A stretch of 64,000 bases of DNA from Canna indica (Eukaryota; Streptophyta; Magnoliopsida; Zingiberales; Cannaceae), in assembly GCA_034359265.1 (NCBI GenBank), contig CP136892.1, forward strand, positions 8,232,501-8,296,500, in the 5' to 3' direction. The position numbers and the translations under genes were made by a program. The notes under the pieces are model-generated. The model saw only the letters and a program-made list of their open reading frames with translations, did not search any database and was not told the DNA's origin. Shown piece after piece: positions 22,403 through 34,290 of this stretch. How positions within the stretch are numbered: position 1 is the first letter of the stretch; each line of letters opens with the position of its first letter.

Positions 22403-24856
22403 CTGATGATGACAAACATCCTTAAGAAAATATATCATTCAAGCACAAAGGATATCAACCATGGGATTTCTCCCCCTATCAACATGCATATCTATATAAT
22501 AGAACTCCCTCTATCTATATGCATGATTTTCCTATATTTTCTTGCCCTTTACCTATATTTTTCTCCCCCCTTTTGATATAAATAAAAAAGGGCTAGAAAA
22601 AGGAATTAAAATCAAGGTTGAGACTAGAAAACTAGTTTTCATAAAAACGAAGTCAACCAACCCAATGGATGAAAACATACATACAAGTGAGACTAATCAA
22701 TACATGATATCATAGAATGCTAAACATAATCTGAAACTAAAAATCATTTATCAAGCTCAAGTAATGATATTTTTCATGTATCGGTCAACATATCAAAAAC
22801 CATTTTAGAAATGATTTTTCACGGGTTAAAATGAGAACAATATCAAAAACATGAATCTAACATCATACTTTAAGTCTCATTCAAAAAATTTCGACAAAAA
22901 CCCAAAGTATCGAGAAATGAGCATTTGGGAAGAACGATTCTTTAAAATTTCAAAAACCCATATCAAATTATATTCTTACTGAAATTTTTTGAAATTTTTA
23001 CTAAAGAAATTATATTTTTCAGAGAACATGCAGTTTCAAGTATCACCGAAAAATCAATTTTTTGCATTTTTCTAAAAATAACTGAAATCTAGTGGTATTT
23101 TTGTAAATATTAGCTATTTTTCAAAAGTTCTCAGTTTTCATTCAAACTTTTCAGATATCAATATATAATCATTTAAAGCATGTTTATCAAGTTTGAAATG
23201 AAAATAATGTCATTTGGTCAAAATTTTACCTTAGCATGATTTCATTAAAAAATAAGCATTATCAACATGAAATTGGTAAGTGCCAAATTTTATCTTTTAC
23301 TCATGATTTTTCAAATTTAAATACATGGATATCTAACATGAGTAAATTTAAACATGTTTGTGATTTATGAGCTCAAAAAGAAATTTCTAAGTCAAATTAT
23401 TGGCTTAAGTCAAACTTTTTCAATTTTGAGTCTCCTAAGATGAGCTAATTGTTATTTTATCAATTTACATATGATTTTTCAATTTTAACCACATGGATAT
23501 AAATCATGAGTAAGCTCAAACATGTTTATCAAGTTTCAACTTAAAATAAAGTCTCTAAGATGAAATTCTACCTATGGCACATTTCATTCAAACAAGATTT
23601 CATGAAATTACATTTGTATCAAAATTTTATCTACTCATGAGATTTCAATCAATTATCATGCAAGATCATTCATGAGCATAGAGAAATTATTTAATCAAGA
23701 AAATAAACGTGTTATGCAAGAATTTTACCAAAATGAAACTCATACCTCATTTCTGGAGAAATTCCAAAATTTTCAATTTCTTTTCATTTTCCTTTAGCCT
23801 TCCAAATTTTACCACTTTCTCAACTTGCAAGTAGGCTTCATTAGTATCATAATGAAATCATATACCAACTAGCAAGCTAACTTACTAAATAGCAAAAGTT
23901 TAATGCAAAGTATCATTTAAAAATCTTAACTTATGCTAGATAGTAGAGATTCATTTTAAGGAGTTATCATGATATCAAAATAAATCAAAGAGATCTTAAA
24001 ATATGAAATATTTGAAAGTAAGATCTCTAAACATGTTTAACTAGTTTGGACTTAAAAAGAATATCTCTAATAATAAATATCAACCTAGAGCAAATTTTCA
24101 TTCAATCAAGATATAATGAAATTGCCAAAGTTATTAAAATTTTACATATTCATGAAATTTCATATATTTATCATGCAAAAACAATCGTGAGTATAGAGAC
24201 GTTATTATATCACAAGTATTCAAGTATTATACTAAGATTTTTGCAAAATCAAACTCATACCTCAATCCTGAAATTTTTTCCAAACTTTTCATTTCCTTTT
24301 CCATTTTCTTTTAGATAGTATAGCCTTCCATTAACATTTTCAACTTGCAAGTAGACTTCATTAGTAGATAATGAAATTAAGGCTACTAGCAAGCTAACCA
24401 AACCAAATAGCAAGAGAGATTCAAATATCATTTTCAAAATGCATCTTTGCTAGATAGTTTGAAATTCGTTTTAAATAAAATCAAGTGATGCCAAAATAAA
24501 TTTTAAGATATAACAAAAATAATAAATATGAAAACATGAACTTCAACCCTTCCTATTGGTTGAAAACGAAAGGCCACAATGAGCCTACGATTTAGAACCA
24601 CATAGGTCTCCGAAGAGACCATAAATCAAAAATCAAAAAATATTTTTGAAAACATATCATGAGCGGGAAAAATAATCAATTTAAGCAAGTATCATGAACT
24701 CCAATTATTAATGGATCAATTGAAGTTATGAGATGACACCAAACCTTTTAGATGCCAACTTTCATTTCCATAGGCATCTAGGTGGAAATCTTGAAGTTGC
24801 AACCATGTAAGAATCTTTCATTGAATTATTGGCCAACTTCAACACATCACTTTCCC
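22403..24856 (-). other. AT-rich non-coding part of the gag-only Copia element
   Basis: About 2.45 kb between the gag stop and the polypurine tract, where a normal SIRE element would carry several kilobases of pol. No protease, integrase, RT or RNase H motif is seen on either strand. Phrases such as CATGTTTATCAAGTTT and TATCATGCAA recur. A related stretch at 32360-33560 occupies the same position in a second family member. Confidence 0.65.
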
Positions 24857-26740
24857 TTATCCTTGTGTGGTAGCTCCCCCTACAAAAGAGCATGAAATTT
24901 TTGGTACCCAAATGGTTTTGGGTCCTTGGGGGTTAGTTGGCCTAGGAATCCAAAGTGTTCTAGCCACACTTGGATTTCTCTTCAATGCACAATAATGGAT
25001 AACATGACCATATATACAACAATAAAAATAATGTCCATGAAACTTTTTCTTTTCATTTTTAACATGGACATGAGATTTAATGTTAGAATGCTTGACATAA
25101 GAATGATGATGGGCATGAGCATTCTTAAGGGTAACCTTCTTCTTTTGAGGTTTCCTAAATGAGACATTTTGATTTTTAGAATTGAAAGGAGAAGCATTAA
25201 CTTTCCTACTTAAAATCAACATATCATTTTTCAATTCATTCATAGATTTATGCAATGCATGTAATTGAGATTTTAACATGCAATTCTCATTTTCTAAATT
25301 GTCATTTTTAAGCTTCAAATCCTTAAGCTCAAGTTCTACATTATCATGGCATGAATCAAATGACATAGATTTTAATTTTTCATTTTCTAGTTTGGATTCA
25401 TGCAAATGAAAGTTAAGCATCACATTTTCCTTTTTCAACATTTTATTTTCCTTATCTTTTCTGACAAGCAAAGCATACATTTTCCTGCACTCATCTACTA
25501 ACTCATCATATGACATGTTATGAGAACTAGTAGAGCTAGCATCATCATTTTTATTAGCATGACTAGGTGGAGGAGAGTGTACTTCATCAATAGCATCCAA
25601 GAGGCTAACTTTAGATGTGGCTTCATAGTCATGGCTAGAGGGTGCTTCAAGTGAGTAAGAGGTGAGGTGGAAGCACTTGACCTCTTCCTTGCTTTGTTCT
25701 TCATGCTTGGACAATTTTTCTTCACATGCCCCTTTTCTTTGCAAGCATGACGAATTACCTTTCGTTTTTGGCTCTTAGAATTGCTCATTTGACTAGAAGC
25801 ACTATGGGCATCAAAATCAAGATTAGTAGTAGGTGAGTGACCATTTTCATCACCACCTTCATTAAAAGTACCAATTTTTTCAGTTTTGCCATGATCATAT
25901 AAAATATTTAAAGTGACCCATAAATCAAAAGCCGAAGAGCAATGCATGACTTTTTCTAGGATGTCATTTGGTAATGTGCAAAGTATACAATTCATGACAT
26001 CTTCATTATACTTAAACATTTTCTTATCCAATTCACTCCAGGCATGCATGTCTAGGGATGTCAACGGGGCGGGGTGGGTACGGGGGGTGCCTACCCACTA
26101 CCCGCTGCCCGTTTATTCCCCGCTGGTATTAAAAATAGATACTCATTTAATTACCCGCGGGGGGACGGATACCCACGGGTATTGATGGGTACCCATGACG
26201 GTTTTAAAAAATATAAACTTTAACATTTTGATAAAAAATTTAATATAAACTATCTTCAAATAAACACACAATATTTTGATAACAACTTCAAATATAAACA
26301 ATTAAACACACTTCAATGGGTAGGTAGTGGATAATGGGTGTTGACTATTGAATTAGGTTAGGAACTTAGGATTTTTTAGTATATGTATTGAGGGTCAAAT
26401 AGTAATTTATTAATTCTCACGGGTAATTGGTACCCACAGGTACGAATACTATGATACCCATACCCACCCTGTTTAATAAACGGATATGAAAAATTATTCG
26501 CGAAATACCCGCGGGTAGAAAACTATCCACCATACCCGTCATAAACGGGTAAATACCCGCGGGTACCCGCCTAAACGAGTTTTTTTGCCATCCCTATGCA
26601 TGTCAACCTTAGGTTCAATGAATTCTAGTCTTAACATGTTAAGGACACCGAAACCCTTAGTCTTTAAATATGTGTACATCCTATATTTCCAAAGACCAAA
26701 GTTCGAGGCATCGAACCTAGGAGGTGAAGACGCTAAACTC
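24857..26740 (-). pseudogene. Copia gag (UBN2 type, coiled coil, two zinc knuckles), broken by a MITE
   Basis: Capsid/nucleocapsid protein of the SIRE-like element. The minus frame near 26720 reads RFDASNFGLWKYRM, the start of the gag domain; the frame then meets the hAT MITE (26596-26053) and resumes with MHAWSELDKKMFKYNEDV and CILCTLPND. A first knuckle reads CKEKGHVKKNC near 25750. After a frameshift a 295-residue frame (25744-24857) holds a Lys/Glu-rich coiled coil (DECRKMYALLVRK region), a degenerate second knuckle (FYCCIYGHVIHYC) and GPKTIWVPK near the end, typical of SIRE gag just before protease. It stops there; no protease follows. Excising the MITE restores continuity of the flanking gag segments, so the MITE entered an existing gag. 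Confidence 0.85.
26053..26596. mobile_element. hAT-type MITE inside gag (first copy), 544 bp
   Basis: Terminal repeats TAGGGATGTCAA on the left and TTGCCATCCCTA on the right, flanked by a perfect 8-bp duplication TGCATGTC at 26045-26052 and 26597-26604. Interior has GGGTACCCG/CGCGGGTA-rich ends and an AT-rich middle, without a transposase. 8-bp duplications and TAGGG termini indicate hAT. Confidence 0.9.
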
Positions 26741-26805
26741 TCTAGTGCTAATTTCTGGATCGAGAGACAATGTAGAGGAGATGGTGAAATCTCAATCTAC
26801 GATCT

Positions 26806-26817
26806 GCTCTGATACCA
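26806..26817 (-). promoter_or_regulatory. Duplicated internal primer-binding site
   Basis: Same TGGTATCAGAGC as at 27970-27981, preceded on the minus strand by a 161-bp LTR end fragment (26820-26980). Arises from the tandem duplication, so the element has two primer sites. Confidence 0.85.
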
Positions 26818-27216
26818 ATTGTTGATGAAATGGCCACACTAGAGGGGGGGTGAATAGTGTGTTTACTAATCTTTTCACCTAATTTTGGTTTTAATTTTTT
26901 ACTTGATTACTTAGGCAATTAACAAATTGAATAACAAGTGGAAGCAAAGTAAATATGCTAATAAAGCAAACGCAAGTAGACCCAATGCCTACTCCACTAC
27001 TCCACTATTTTCATCACCACCTTCATTAAAAGTACCAATTTTTTCAGTTTTGCCATGATCATATAAAATATTTAAAGTGACCCATAAATCAAAAGCCGAA
27101 GAGCAATGCATGACTTTTTCTAGGATGTCATTTGGTAATGTGCAAAGTATACAATTCATGACATCTTCATTATACTTAAACATTTTCTTATCCAATTCAC
27201 TCCAGGCATGCATGTC

Positions 27217-27760
27217 TAGGGATGTCAACGGGGCGGGGTGGGTACGGGGGGTGCCTACCCACTACCCGCTGCCCGTTTATTCCCCGCTGGTATTAAAAAT
27301 AGATACTCATTTAATTACCCGCGGGGGGACGGATACCCACGGGTATTGATGGGTACCCATGACGGTTTTAAAAAATATAAACTTTAACATTTTGATAAAA
27401 AATTTAATATAAACTATCTTCAAATAAACACACAATATTTTGATAACAACTTCAAATATAAACAATTAAACACACTTCAATGGGTAGGTAGTGGATAATG
27501 GGTGTTGACTATTGAATTAGGTTAGGAACTTAGGATTTTTTAGTATATGTATTGAGGGTCAAATAGTAATTTATTAATTCTCACGGGTAATTGGTACCCA
27601 CAGGTACGAATACTATGATACCCATACCCACCCTGTTTAATAAACGGATATGAAAAATTATTCGCGAAATACCCGCGGGTAGAAAACTATCCACCATACC
27701 CGTCATAAACGGGTAAATACCCGCGGGTACCCGCCTAAACGAGTTTTTTTGCCATCCCTA
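27217..27760. mobile_element. hAT-type MITE inside gag (second, duplicated copy)
   Basis: Same element and same TGCATGTC flanks as 26053-26596, offset by exactly 1,164 bp. It is a passenger of the tandem duplication, not a second transposition. Confidence 0.9.
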
Positions 27761-27969
27761 TGCATGTCAACCTTAGGTTCAATGAATTCTAGTCTTAACA
27801 TGTTAAGGACACCGAAACCCTTAGTCTTTAAATATGTGTACATCCTATATTTCCAAAGACCAAAGTTCGAGGCATCGAACCTAGGAGGTGAAGACGCTAA
27901 ACTCTCTAGTGCTAATTTCTGGATCGAGAGACAATGTAGAGGAGATGGTGAAATCTCAATCTACGATCT

Positions 27970-27981
27970 GCTCTGATACCA
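27970..27981 (-). promoter_or_regulatory. Primer-binding site, initiator tRNA-Met type
   Basis: The minus strand reads TGGTATCAGAGC two bases after the LTR end, the standard Copia primer-binding site complementary to the 3' end of initiator tRNA-Met. A second copy at 26806-26817 lies inside the tandem duplication. Confidence 0.9.
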
Positions 27982-27983
27982 AT

Positions 27984-29623
27984 TGTTGATGAAATGGCCA
28001 CACTAGAGGGGGGGTGAATAGTGTGTTTACTAATCTTTTCACCTAATTTTGGTTTTAATTTTTTACTTGATTACTTAGGCAATTAACAAATTGAATAACA
28101 AGTGGAAGCAAAGTAAATATGCTAATAAAGCAAACGCAAGTAGAAACAATGCAAACACGATGATTTATAATGGTTCAGCCCCAATGCCTACTCCACTACC
28201 TAAGCACCCCGCTTAGGATTTCCAAACTAGCTTTACTAGATTATATTGTATGCCTTACAAAAAGGACTTTACACCGAAAAGTCTCCGCTCTCAAACCGAA
28301 TTCACTTCCACACCTGGAAGTATCCCGCCTTCCTACCGAGAGCACTCTCCCATCTCAACCTAAGGGATAACTCAACTAATTCTAGTAAACTAAGTTTACA
28401 ATGGTGGATTTAAGCCTTAACACCAAGGCAACCACCAACTCAATCAACCTAGCACTCTAGATTTACACAAGTTCAATTACAATGAAATAAACAACAAAAT
28501 ACAACAATAAATGGAGCAATAAATCAAACAATAAAGTACTTAGCTCCACAACAAGATTCCTGGCTTCATCTTGATGTCTTTGATGATGAAACAATGAAGG
28601 TAAGGCTCAATCAAAGAGATGAGAGATCAAAGCTAGGGTTTCCACAAGAATTGGCTCAATAAAGCTTGGGAATGATCACAAGATGGCTCAAGAAGGTTAG
28701 GAGTGATCAAAAGTATGAAGGAAGACTCTCATGGCTTCCTATTTATAAGCCATGAAGAGAAGAGAGAGCTCCCTCTTATCAACAGGCGATTGTTTTGCCC
28801 GTTACTGCCCGCCGGTCGCTTGCTCGATCGATTGTCGGTCGACCGAGCGAGCGATCGAAGGCAATCTGTCGCTTTTGGGCAACGTTCGGTCGATCGGTCG
28901 GTCCACCAAAATGCCGCTGGTCGACCGAACTTGGGCAGGGCTGACTACTTGTTTGCTTAGTTTTTTTTGCTTGTTTGCTCGTTTATGGTTCCATCTTCGC
29001 TAAGTCTACTTATATAATATTTCTTAAGTTTATGTTAATAACTTTAAAATATAAATGATATACAAGGATTACCCCCATTTGGATTCAATAAAAATATCTA
29101 AAAAATCAAAATCTAATTTTTTGGAGCCTAGTACAAATTTCCGAAAAATAAAAATTTTCTAATCTCTCGAGTCAAATATGGATATGCTAAAGGCTTCCAA
29201 AAATTCCTTTAAAATACCTCATTATCTAGTTTTTACCTAAGGAATAATTACCGTCATTTTTTGTGTCATGAAAATATCTAGGTCATATAGCCCTCCAAGG
29301 AGCTCCCTAGGTTTAGTAAATTTCAGGGCGGTTTTTGGGTTTTCATATTTTGGTATTTGGATTTAGTTTTTGGATTTTTTGCATCATAAAGAGGATTACA
29401 TTACATTCTAGACACCCTAAACCTAAACTCTAACTTCCCAAAGAATCCCGAGCGTCGTCGAGCGTCCTTGCCGATTTCTTTGATTTCTTCGATTTTTCCG
29501 ATCGGGAACGTCGAGCGCTAATCGACTTGGAACCTAAAAATAATTCTTCATAAATGCATTAGTTCCATGTTTGTTATCATCAAAACCGAGAATAAGACTA
29601 ATGTAGAAAACCTTAGGCCAACA
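27984..29623 (-). repeat. 5' LTR of the gag-only Copia element (1,640 bp)
   Basis: Plus-strand ends TGTTGATGAAATGG and AGGCCAACA. TATAAATA on the minus strand near 28738-28745. Directly followed (minus strand) by the primer-binding site. The palindromic block is at about 28800-28940. Confidence 0.9.
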
Positions 29624-29739
29624 CCTACGCATACATACATTTCTCCCAATCCACTATTTCACAGACCCATAACTCGCTCTTACTCCCGTGACCATAATAG
29701 TATTCCTCTCATGCTAAAGAAATCAACACCACATTATAA

Positions 29740-30768
29740 TTAGGTGAAATTTCTGCCGGTGATTGTCTCTCGTTCCCGTCCTTTGATTCCAGTGCCTTGA
29801 AGATAAGGGAACCATGCCACTCCGAGCAAAGTGATAAAGCTCAACCACGCGCCCCGAGAGTAGTTGCATGTTTTGAATAAGTGCTCATGCGTTTCTAGAT
29901 GGTCATCACAAAGTGGGCAAGTTGCAATCACATTTATTCTCATCCTAATGAGGCCCCTAGTGAGAAGTATTTTCCTGATTTTGAGCCACCCAAAGATAGA
30001 GATTTTAAGAGGTATATTCGGCTGCCAAATGTAGGAGTGAAACCTGTTCATAACTGCTCGAAAGGTCAAGAGCCAATACAGAGAGGTCATAGAGAAAGTG
30101 TCATCCTTGGTCCACATCCATCTAAGTAGGTGAAGAGCCAAGGAAGACGGGGTAGTATCCAACCTAGTCCAGAAGAATGTCCAACATCTTTTATCAATCT
30201 TTCATGTTACCCACAACGGGGCTTTAAAAATAGAGAGCATATATGTAGGCGAATTGCGAAGTGAGGATGTTGTTAATCAAGGTCAGACTGCCTGCTCTAG
30301 AAAGTAACTTTCCTTGACAACTATTCAGTTGATGGTCAACCTTAGAAATAAGTTTCCTCCAGTCCTCTTTAATGGGCGGTCCACACTGTAGAGACAGGCC
30401 CATATACGTGATGGGGAAATCAGTGTGAAGGCATCTAAATGCCTCAACAAGAATCGTAGCAAAATTAGTGTTGGCCCTAAGATGTATTAAACGATTCTAG
30501 CAGAATCCTAGCAGAATCACTGACCAAATTCGCCCTGGACTTCTTAGGAATGAGAACCAAGATGACCTTATTATTTCAAGATAACTTCGAGGGCTTGTTG
30601 TATATTTCGGCGAATAAGTTCAGAAGGTTATCCTTGATCGATCATGCTCCAATTAATAAAATACGAATAACTAGTTTCGAAGACCATTCAGCCCGGAGCT
30701 TTGAAGGAGCTCATGTGCTTAGCAAAAGGAGTCAATCCATTTGTTTTGTTTTGAATTTTTTCTGGCCA
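29740..30768 (-). pseudogene. LINE-C: fragment of L1-type reverse transcriptase and zf-RVT
   Basis: Minus strand. RT remnants in 30768-30540, then FPITYMGLSLQCGPP near 30415 and KLLSRAGSLTLINN near 30300 (RT thumb), and a zf-RVT domain in the 30162-29740 frame (IWQPNIPLKISIFGWLK, then CPLCDDHLETHEHLFKTC). The palm with the active site is missing between the first two pieces. Neither poly-A tail nor target duplication is visible, so it is a truncated fragment. Confidence 0.75.
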
Positions 30769-31590
30769 TAACTACAAGAAAGATGACGGGGAGTTTTCTT
30801 ATTTGGTCTTGTTTAGTATTTAGATTTTAAAGTAGATCATATGCACATCATGTCAATTGATTATAGAGCAGTCTTTCTTCTTGCTGCCAATATACACCCA
30901 ATGGCTCAATTATACAATAATTAACTTTGGTAAAAGAAATAATAATAATTGACTTGAGGATTGTCTCGTAGTTAGGGTATGAACCAATATCATTTGTATT
31001 TGTCTTAAGGGACTTGCAGATCTTGTTTAAACATCAACTTTAATATCTTTACATTATTTACATTCTCAAAATTTATAGATATCGAGACGCTATAATTTCT
31101 TTACATTATTTACATTCTTAAAATTTATAGATATGGAGACGCTTGTAATGTTGTCTGGTAATTTTTTTTTTTAAAAAAAATATGAATTCATATAATGGAG
31201 ACGCTATTCTTTACGTCTTGAATAAACACTTTCCGACGTTTTTTAAAAGCGTCATTATACAACGGAGATGCTTTTAGTAAAAGTGTCGTGAGTTGCAGTG
31301 GAGACCCAACTAAAAAATATCTCTGCCAGAATCACCGACGTGAGGCCTTTTGCTTCCTGAATATTAATCGGGAGACGCTTTTAGAAAAAGTTTCACGAGT
31401 TGCATTGGAGGCACAACTAAAAGCATCTTCGCTAAAAATCATCGACACCAGAGCTTTGTGTCTTGAATATTATTCCGGACATAATAATCTGAGACGCTTG
31501 TAAGTGGCGTCGGTAAGGTAATTAGCCACACAAAAAAAAAATCCTTAATAGAAAAAAAGACATCCCTATTTGTCCAGTTTGTTGTAGTGA
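30769..31590. mobile_element. CACTA-like non-autonomous element (putative)
   Basis: The left end reads ACTACAAGAAAGATGACGG and the right end TTTGTTGTAGTG, the inverse of CACTACAACAAA, so the ends resemble CACTA terminal repeats although the leftmost CAC is altered. Subterminal GAGACGCT-type motifs recur at about 31084, 31137, 31199, 31372 and 31493, including a 53-bp direct repeat (31082-31190). No transposase. The 3-bp duplication expected for CACTA is not clear. Confidence 0.5.
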
Positions 31591-33719
31591 AGATTTTCGT
31601 CTTCTCCCTGTGGGCACCTTCCCACCTCACTTTCTAAGGACACTCTAAATCTAGTTTATAAAAATAGACTTATGCCTCTACACCAAGACAACCACCCAAG
31701 ACTTGACCTAATCAACCTAGGTCAAAAACAACACTTTAAAGCTTATAAAAATAATAAAAAATACACAAGTAAATGGAGCAACAAATCAAATACAAGTACT
31801 TAGCTCCAACCAAGAAGTCATAGCTCCACTTAATGTCTTGATGATGAATCAAATAAAATTCAAAGCCAAGAATCACAAGTTAAGGCTCAAAGCTTAGGAT
31901 TACTCAAATAATGGCTCAAGGATCGTTAGTAGTTCATAGGAAGGTAGGGAACCCATTTAGGAGGTCGAAGCTCAAGTTCAATAGGTGGAAACAGTTATTT
32001 TTTGAGCTATTATTGTCGTCGGTCGAATTAGTTCGGTTGCAGGCCGGTCGACTGAAGCGTCAACCAAAATTGCACTGCTTTCGTATCTGGTTCGGGTTCC
32101 AGGTTTGGTTTTAACACATCATCACATGCATTTTGAGAATATTACAAAAGTTCTAGACCCGAAAACCTAAACTCTAAGTATTCAACTTCATTTGAGCAAT
32201 AATCCACATCCTCTTGGATTTTTCTGGTTTCGCGTTGATCTTTTGATTGCAGACGTCGCGTGCTACTCGACTTGGAATCTGGAATTATTTCTCATTGAAA
32301 CGTTAGTTCCAAGTTTGTTATCATCAAAACTAAGATTAAGATCAAGGTTGACTTGGAACATGGAATTATTTCAATCAAGTAAAGATAAGAAAGATAATTA
32401 ATAAGAAATTGCATTATCATACTCGAAATCATGTTCGTAAATTCATACGATAAACCAAATTATCTGATCCTGAATACATGAATAGAACGATGCTTTAAAG
32501 TTTTAAAATTTAAACTAAAAAATGCATAGAAAATCATATTCTTGATGAAAGCTTTTTAAATTGTAACTACAAATTTATATTTTTCAATGAAAGTGCAGGT
32601 TCAAGAATCAACCAAAAAATATTCTTTTGCATTTTCATAAAATTTACTAAATATCCAGTGGCATTCTTGTAAATGTTAGAAATTTTTTATATCATTTTTA
32701 GTTTTCATTCAAACTTTCACAATACCAATATATGATCATGGAAAGCATGTATATCAAGTATGAACTGGAAATTATGTCATTTAATCAATGTATCAACCTA
32801 TCACAATTTCATTCAAGATAAGCATGGTATTATGAAATTGACTAAGTATCGAAATTCTATCTACTCATGAATTTTCAAAGAATCACAATGCAAATCTAAT
32901 CATGAGTATAGAACAATCATTATGACATATATATATTGAAGCATTATACTAGGATTTTTTGCGAAAATCAAAATCATATATCATTCTTGAGAATTTTGCC
33001 AATGTTGCATTAAGGTTAAGCTTATCTTGCAAGCATGCTTCATTAGTATCATAATGAGCTTACCATGAAAAGAAATAGAACTAAACTATATAGGAAAGAG
33101 AAAACCAAGTATCATTTTCAGAATACAATGTTTCTAAATAGTTTCAATTTGTTTCGAATGATACAATACGTTACCAAAACAAATTAAAGAGATCTTAAAG
33201 AATAAAATCTTTAAAAATTAGATCTCTAACCCTTCCTATTGGTTGAAAACCAAAAGGCCAATGGTTTGCCTAGGATTTAAAACCACAAGATCGCCTAGAC
33301 CCATTATAGGTCAATAAGGTCTCCGAAAAGACGAAGAGATCAAAAATTAAAAATCATTTTTGAAAAGTATCAAGAGCAGAAGAAATCAACTCAAATCAAA
33401 CAAGTATCATACTTCAACTAAAGTAAATCAAAGTAAGTTAGAAGATGATACCAAAGTACTCTATATGCCAACAGCATTACCAAAGGCATCATAATTACTT
33501 GAAGTTGTAACTTTGAAATATTACAACATTTGAATCTCCAATCAACTTCAATCACCGAACTTCATCTTGTGTGGCAGGCCCCCCTACAAAAGAGCATGAA
33601 ACCTTTAGTACCCAAATGATTAGCTTTGAGTCCTTAGGGGTTAATTGACCTAGGAACCCAAAATATCTTTACAACACTTGAATTTTTTTTAAAATGCACA
33701 ATCATGAATAGCATGACCA
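31591..33719 (-). mobile_element. Second gag-only SIRE-like Copia copy, left part
   Basis: 31600-32360 is a diverged LTR of the same family as 20764-22390: the block with CACCTCACTTTCTAAGGACA matches CACCTCAACCTAAGGGACA, followed by matching poly-A-rich and GATGATGAATC phrases. 32361-33540 matches the AT-rich region (CCTTCCTATTGGTTGAAAA near 33232, compare 24549), and 33560-33719 the gag C-terminus (CTACAAAAGAGCATGAAA). Gag again joins the AT-rich region without pol. The copy is cut at 33719 by a Gypsy element and resumes at 40781. Confidence 0.75.
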
Positions 33720-34110
33720 TGGATACTGGACTGGACAAGAACTATTAGGCCCGGTCAGATTAGACCCAATTCGAACCAAATCAGATGGCTCCACCCTGCC
33801 ATACATGGGCATTCACGTCCTCCCTTATCACGAGGGATACACCATTACAAGTTTCCCATCTTTGGGATCAACCTCGACCCATTCTGAGTAATATCCACGA
33901 GATTACCATGCGGCGTCATCACCTCCACCCGCAATAAATACATACATGGCACACCTCAGGTAATCGAGGTTCCATATTCTGTTACCTCCACCTTGGAGTT
34001 TTACTAACTTGAGCATCAAAGTGTCTTTTGCGGACCCCCCCCCCCACGTTAAACCTCACCAGGAGAAACACCGAACTGGACCAGGGCACTCCGATCCTCA
34101 GGTAGGAACA
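33720..34110 (+). repeat. 5' LTR of G1 (391 bp)
   Basis: Begins TGGATACTGGACTGG and ends GGTAGGAACA. Matches 40439-40780, 47132-47516, 47762-48372 and (minus) 41066-41430. Contains ATTCTGAGTAATATCC and CCTCCACCTTGGAGT blocks and an 11-C run at 34035-34045. Confidence 0.85.
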
Positions 34111-34290
34111 TTTGATGCCCACCATGGGCAGCAAAAAGCTTACCTCCCCCACAATGGTTCGAACCCGGAGCCAAGTGATCGCTGCCGCATGCCAACGACA
34201 ACAACACGATGGTGACAATCGACCGTAGCCTAGTGACGCTAAAAAAGCGAGGAGCAATGCTCCAACACCAGCCATCACCTCCTCGAAGAG

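Larger units (their letters stand above)
25843..28144. repeat. Tandem duplication, two 1,138-bp copies with a 26-bp junction
   Basis: Copy 1 is 25843-26980, copy 2 is 27007-28144, period 1,164 bp. Both include part of gag, the hAT MITE, the primer-binding site and 161 bp of LTR end. The stretches I compared are identical. The junction 26981-27006 begins CCCAATGCCTACTCCACTAC, which is copied from the LTR about 37 bp beyond the copy-2 end (near 28181), followed by a short filler. Confidence 0.9.
20764..29623 (-). mobile_element. Gag-only SIRE-like Copia retrotransposon, full element with target duplication
   Basis: Two LTRs in minus orientation (27984-29623 as 5' LTR, 20764-22390 as 3' LTR) enclose a primer-binding site, a gag gene and an AT-rich region without pol. 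A polypurine tract (minus AAAGGGGGACAT, 22391-22402) adjoins the 3' LTR. CCTAC at 20759-20763 and 29624-29628 is a perfect 5-bp target duplication, so all 8.86 kb is one insertion. A hAT MITE lies within gag, and 1,138 bp covering gag start, primer site and LTR end is tandemly duplicated. Without integrase and RT it could only have moved with proteins from an autonomous relative. Confidence 0.9.
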
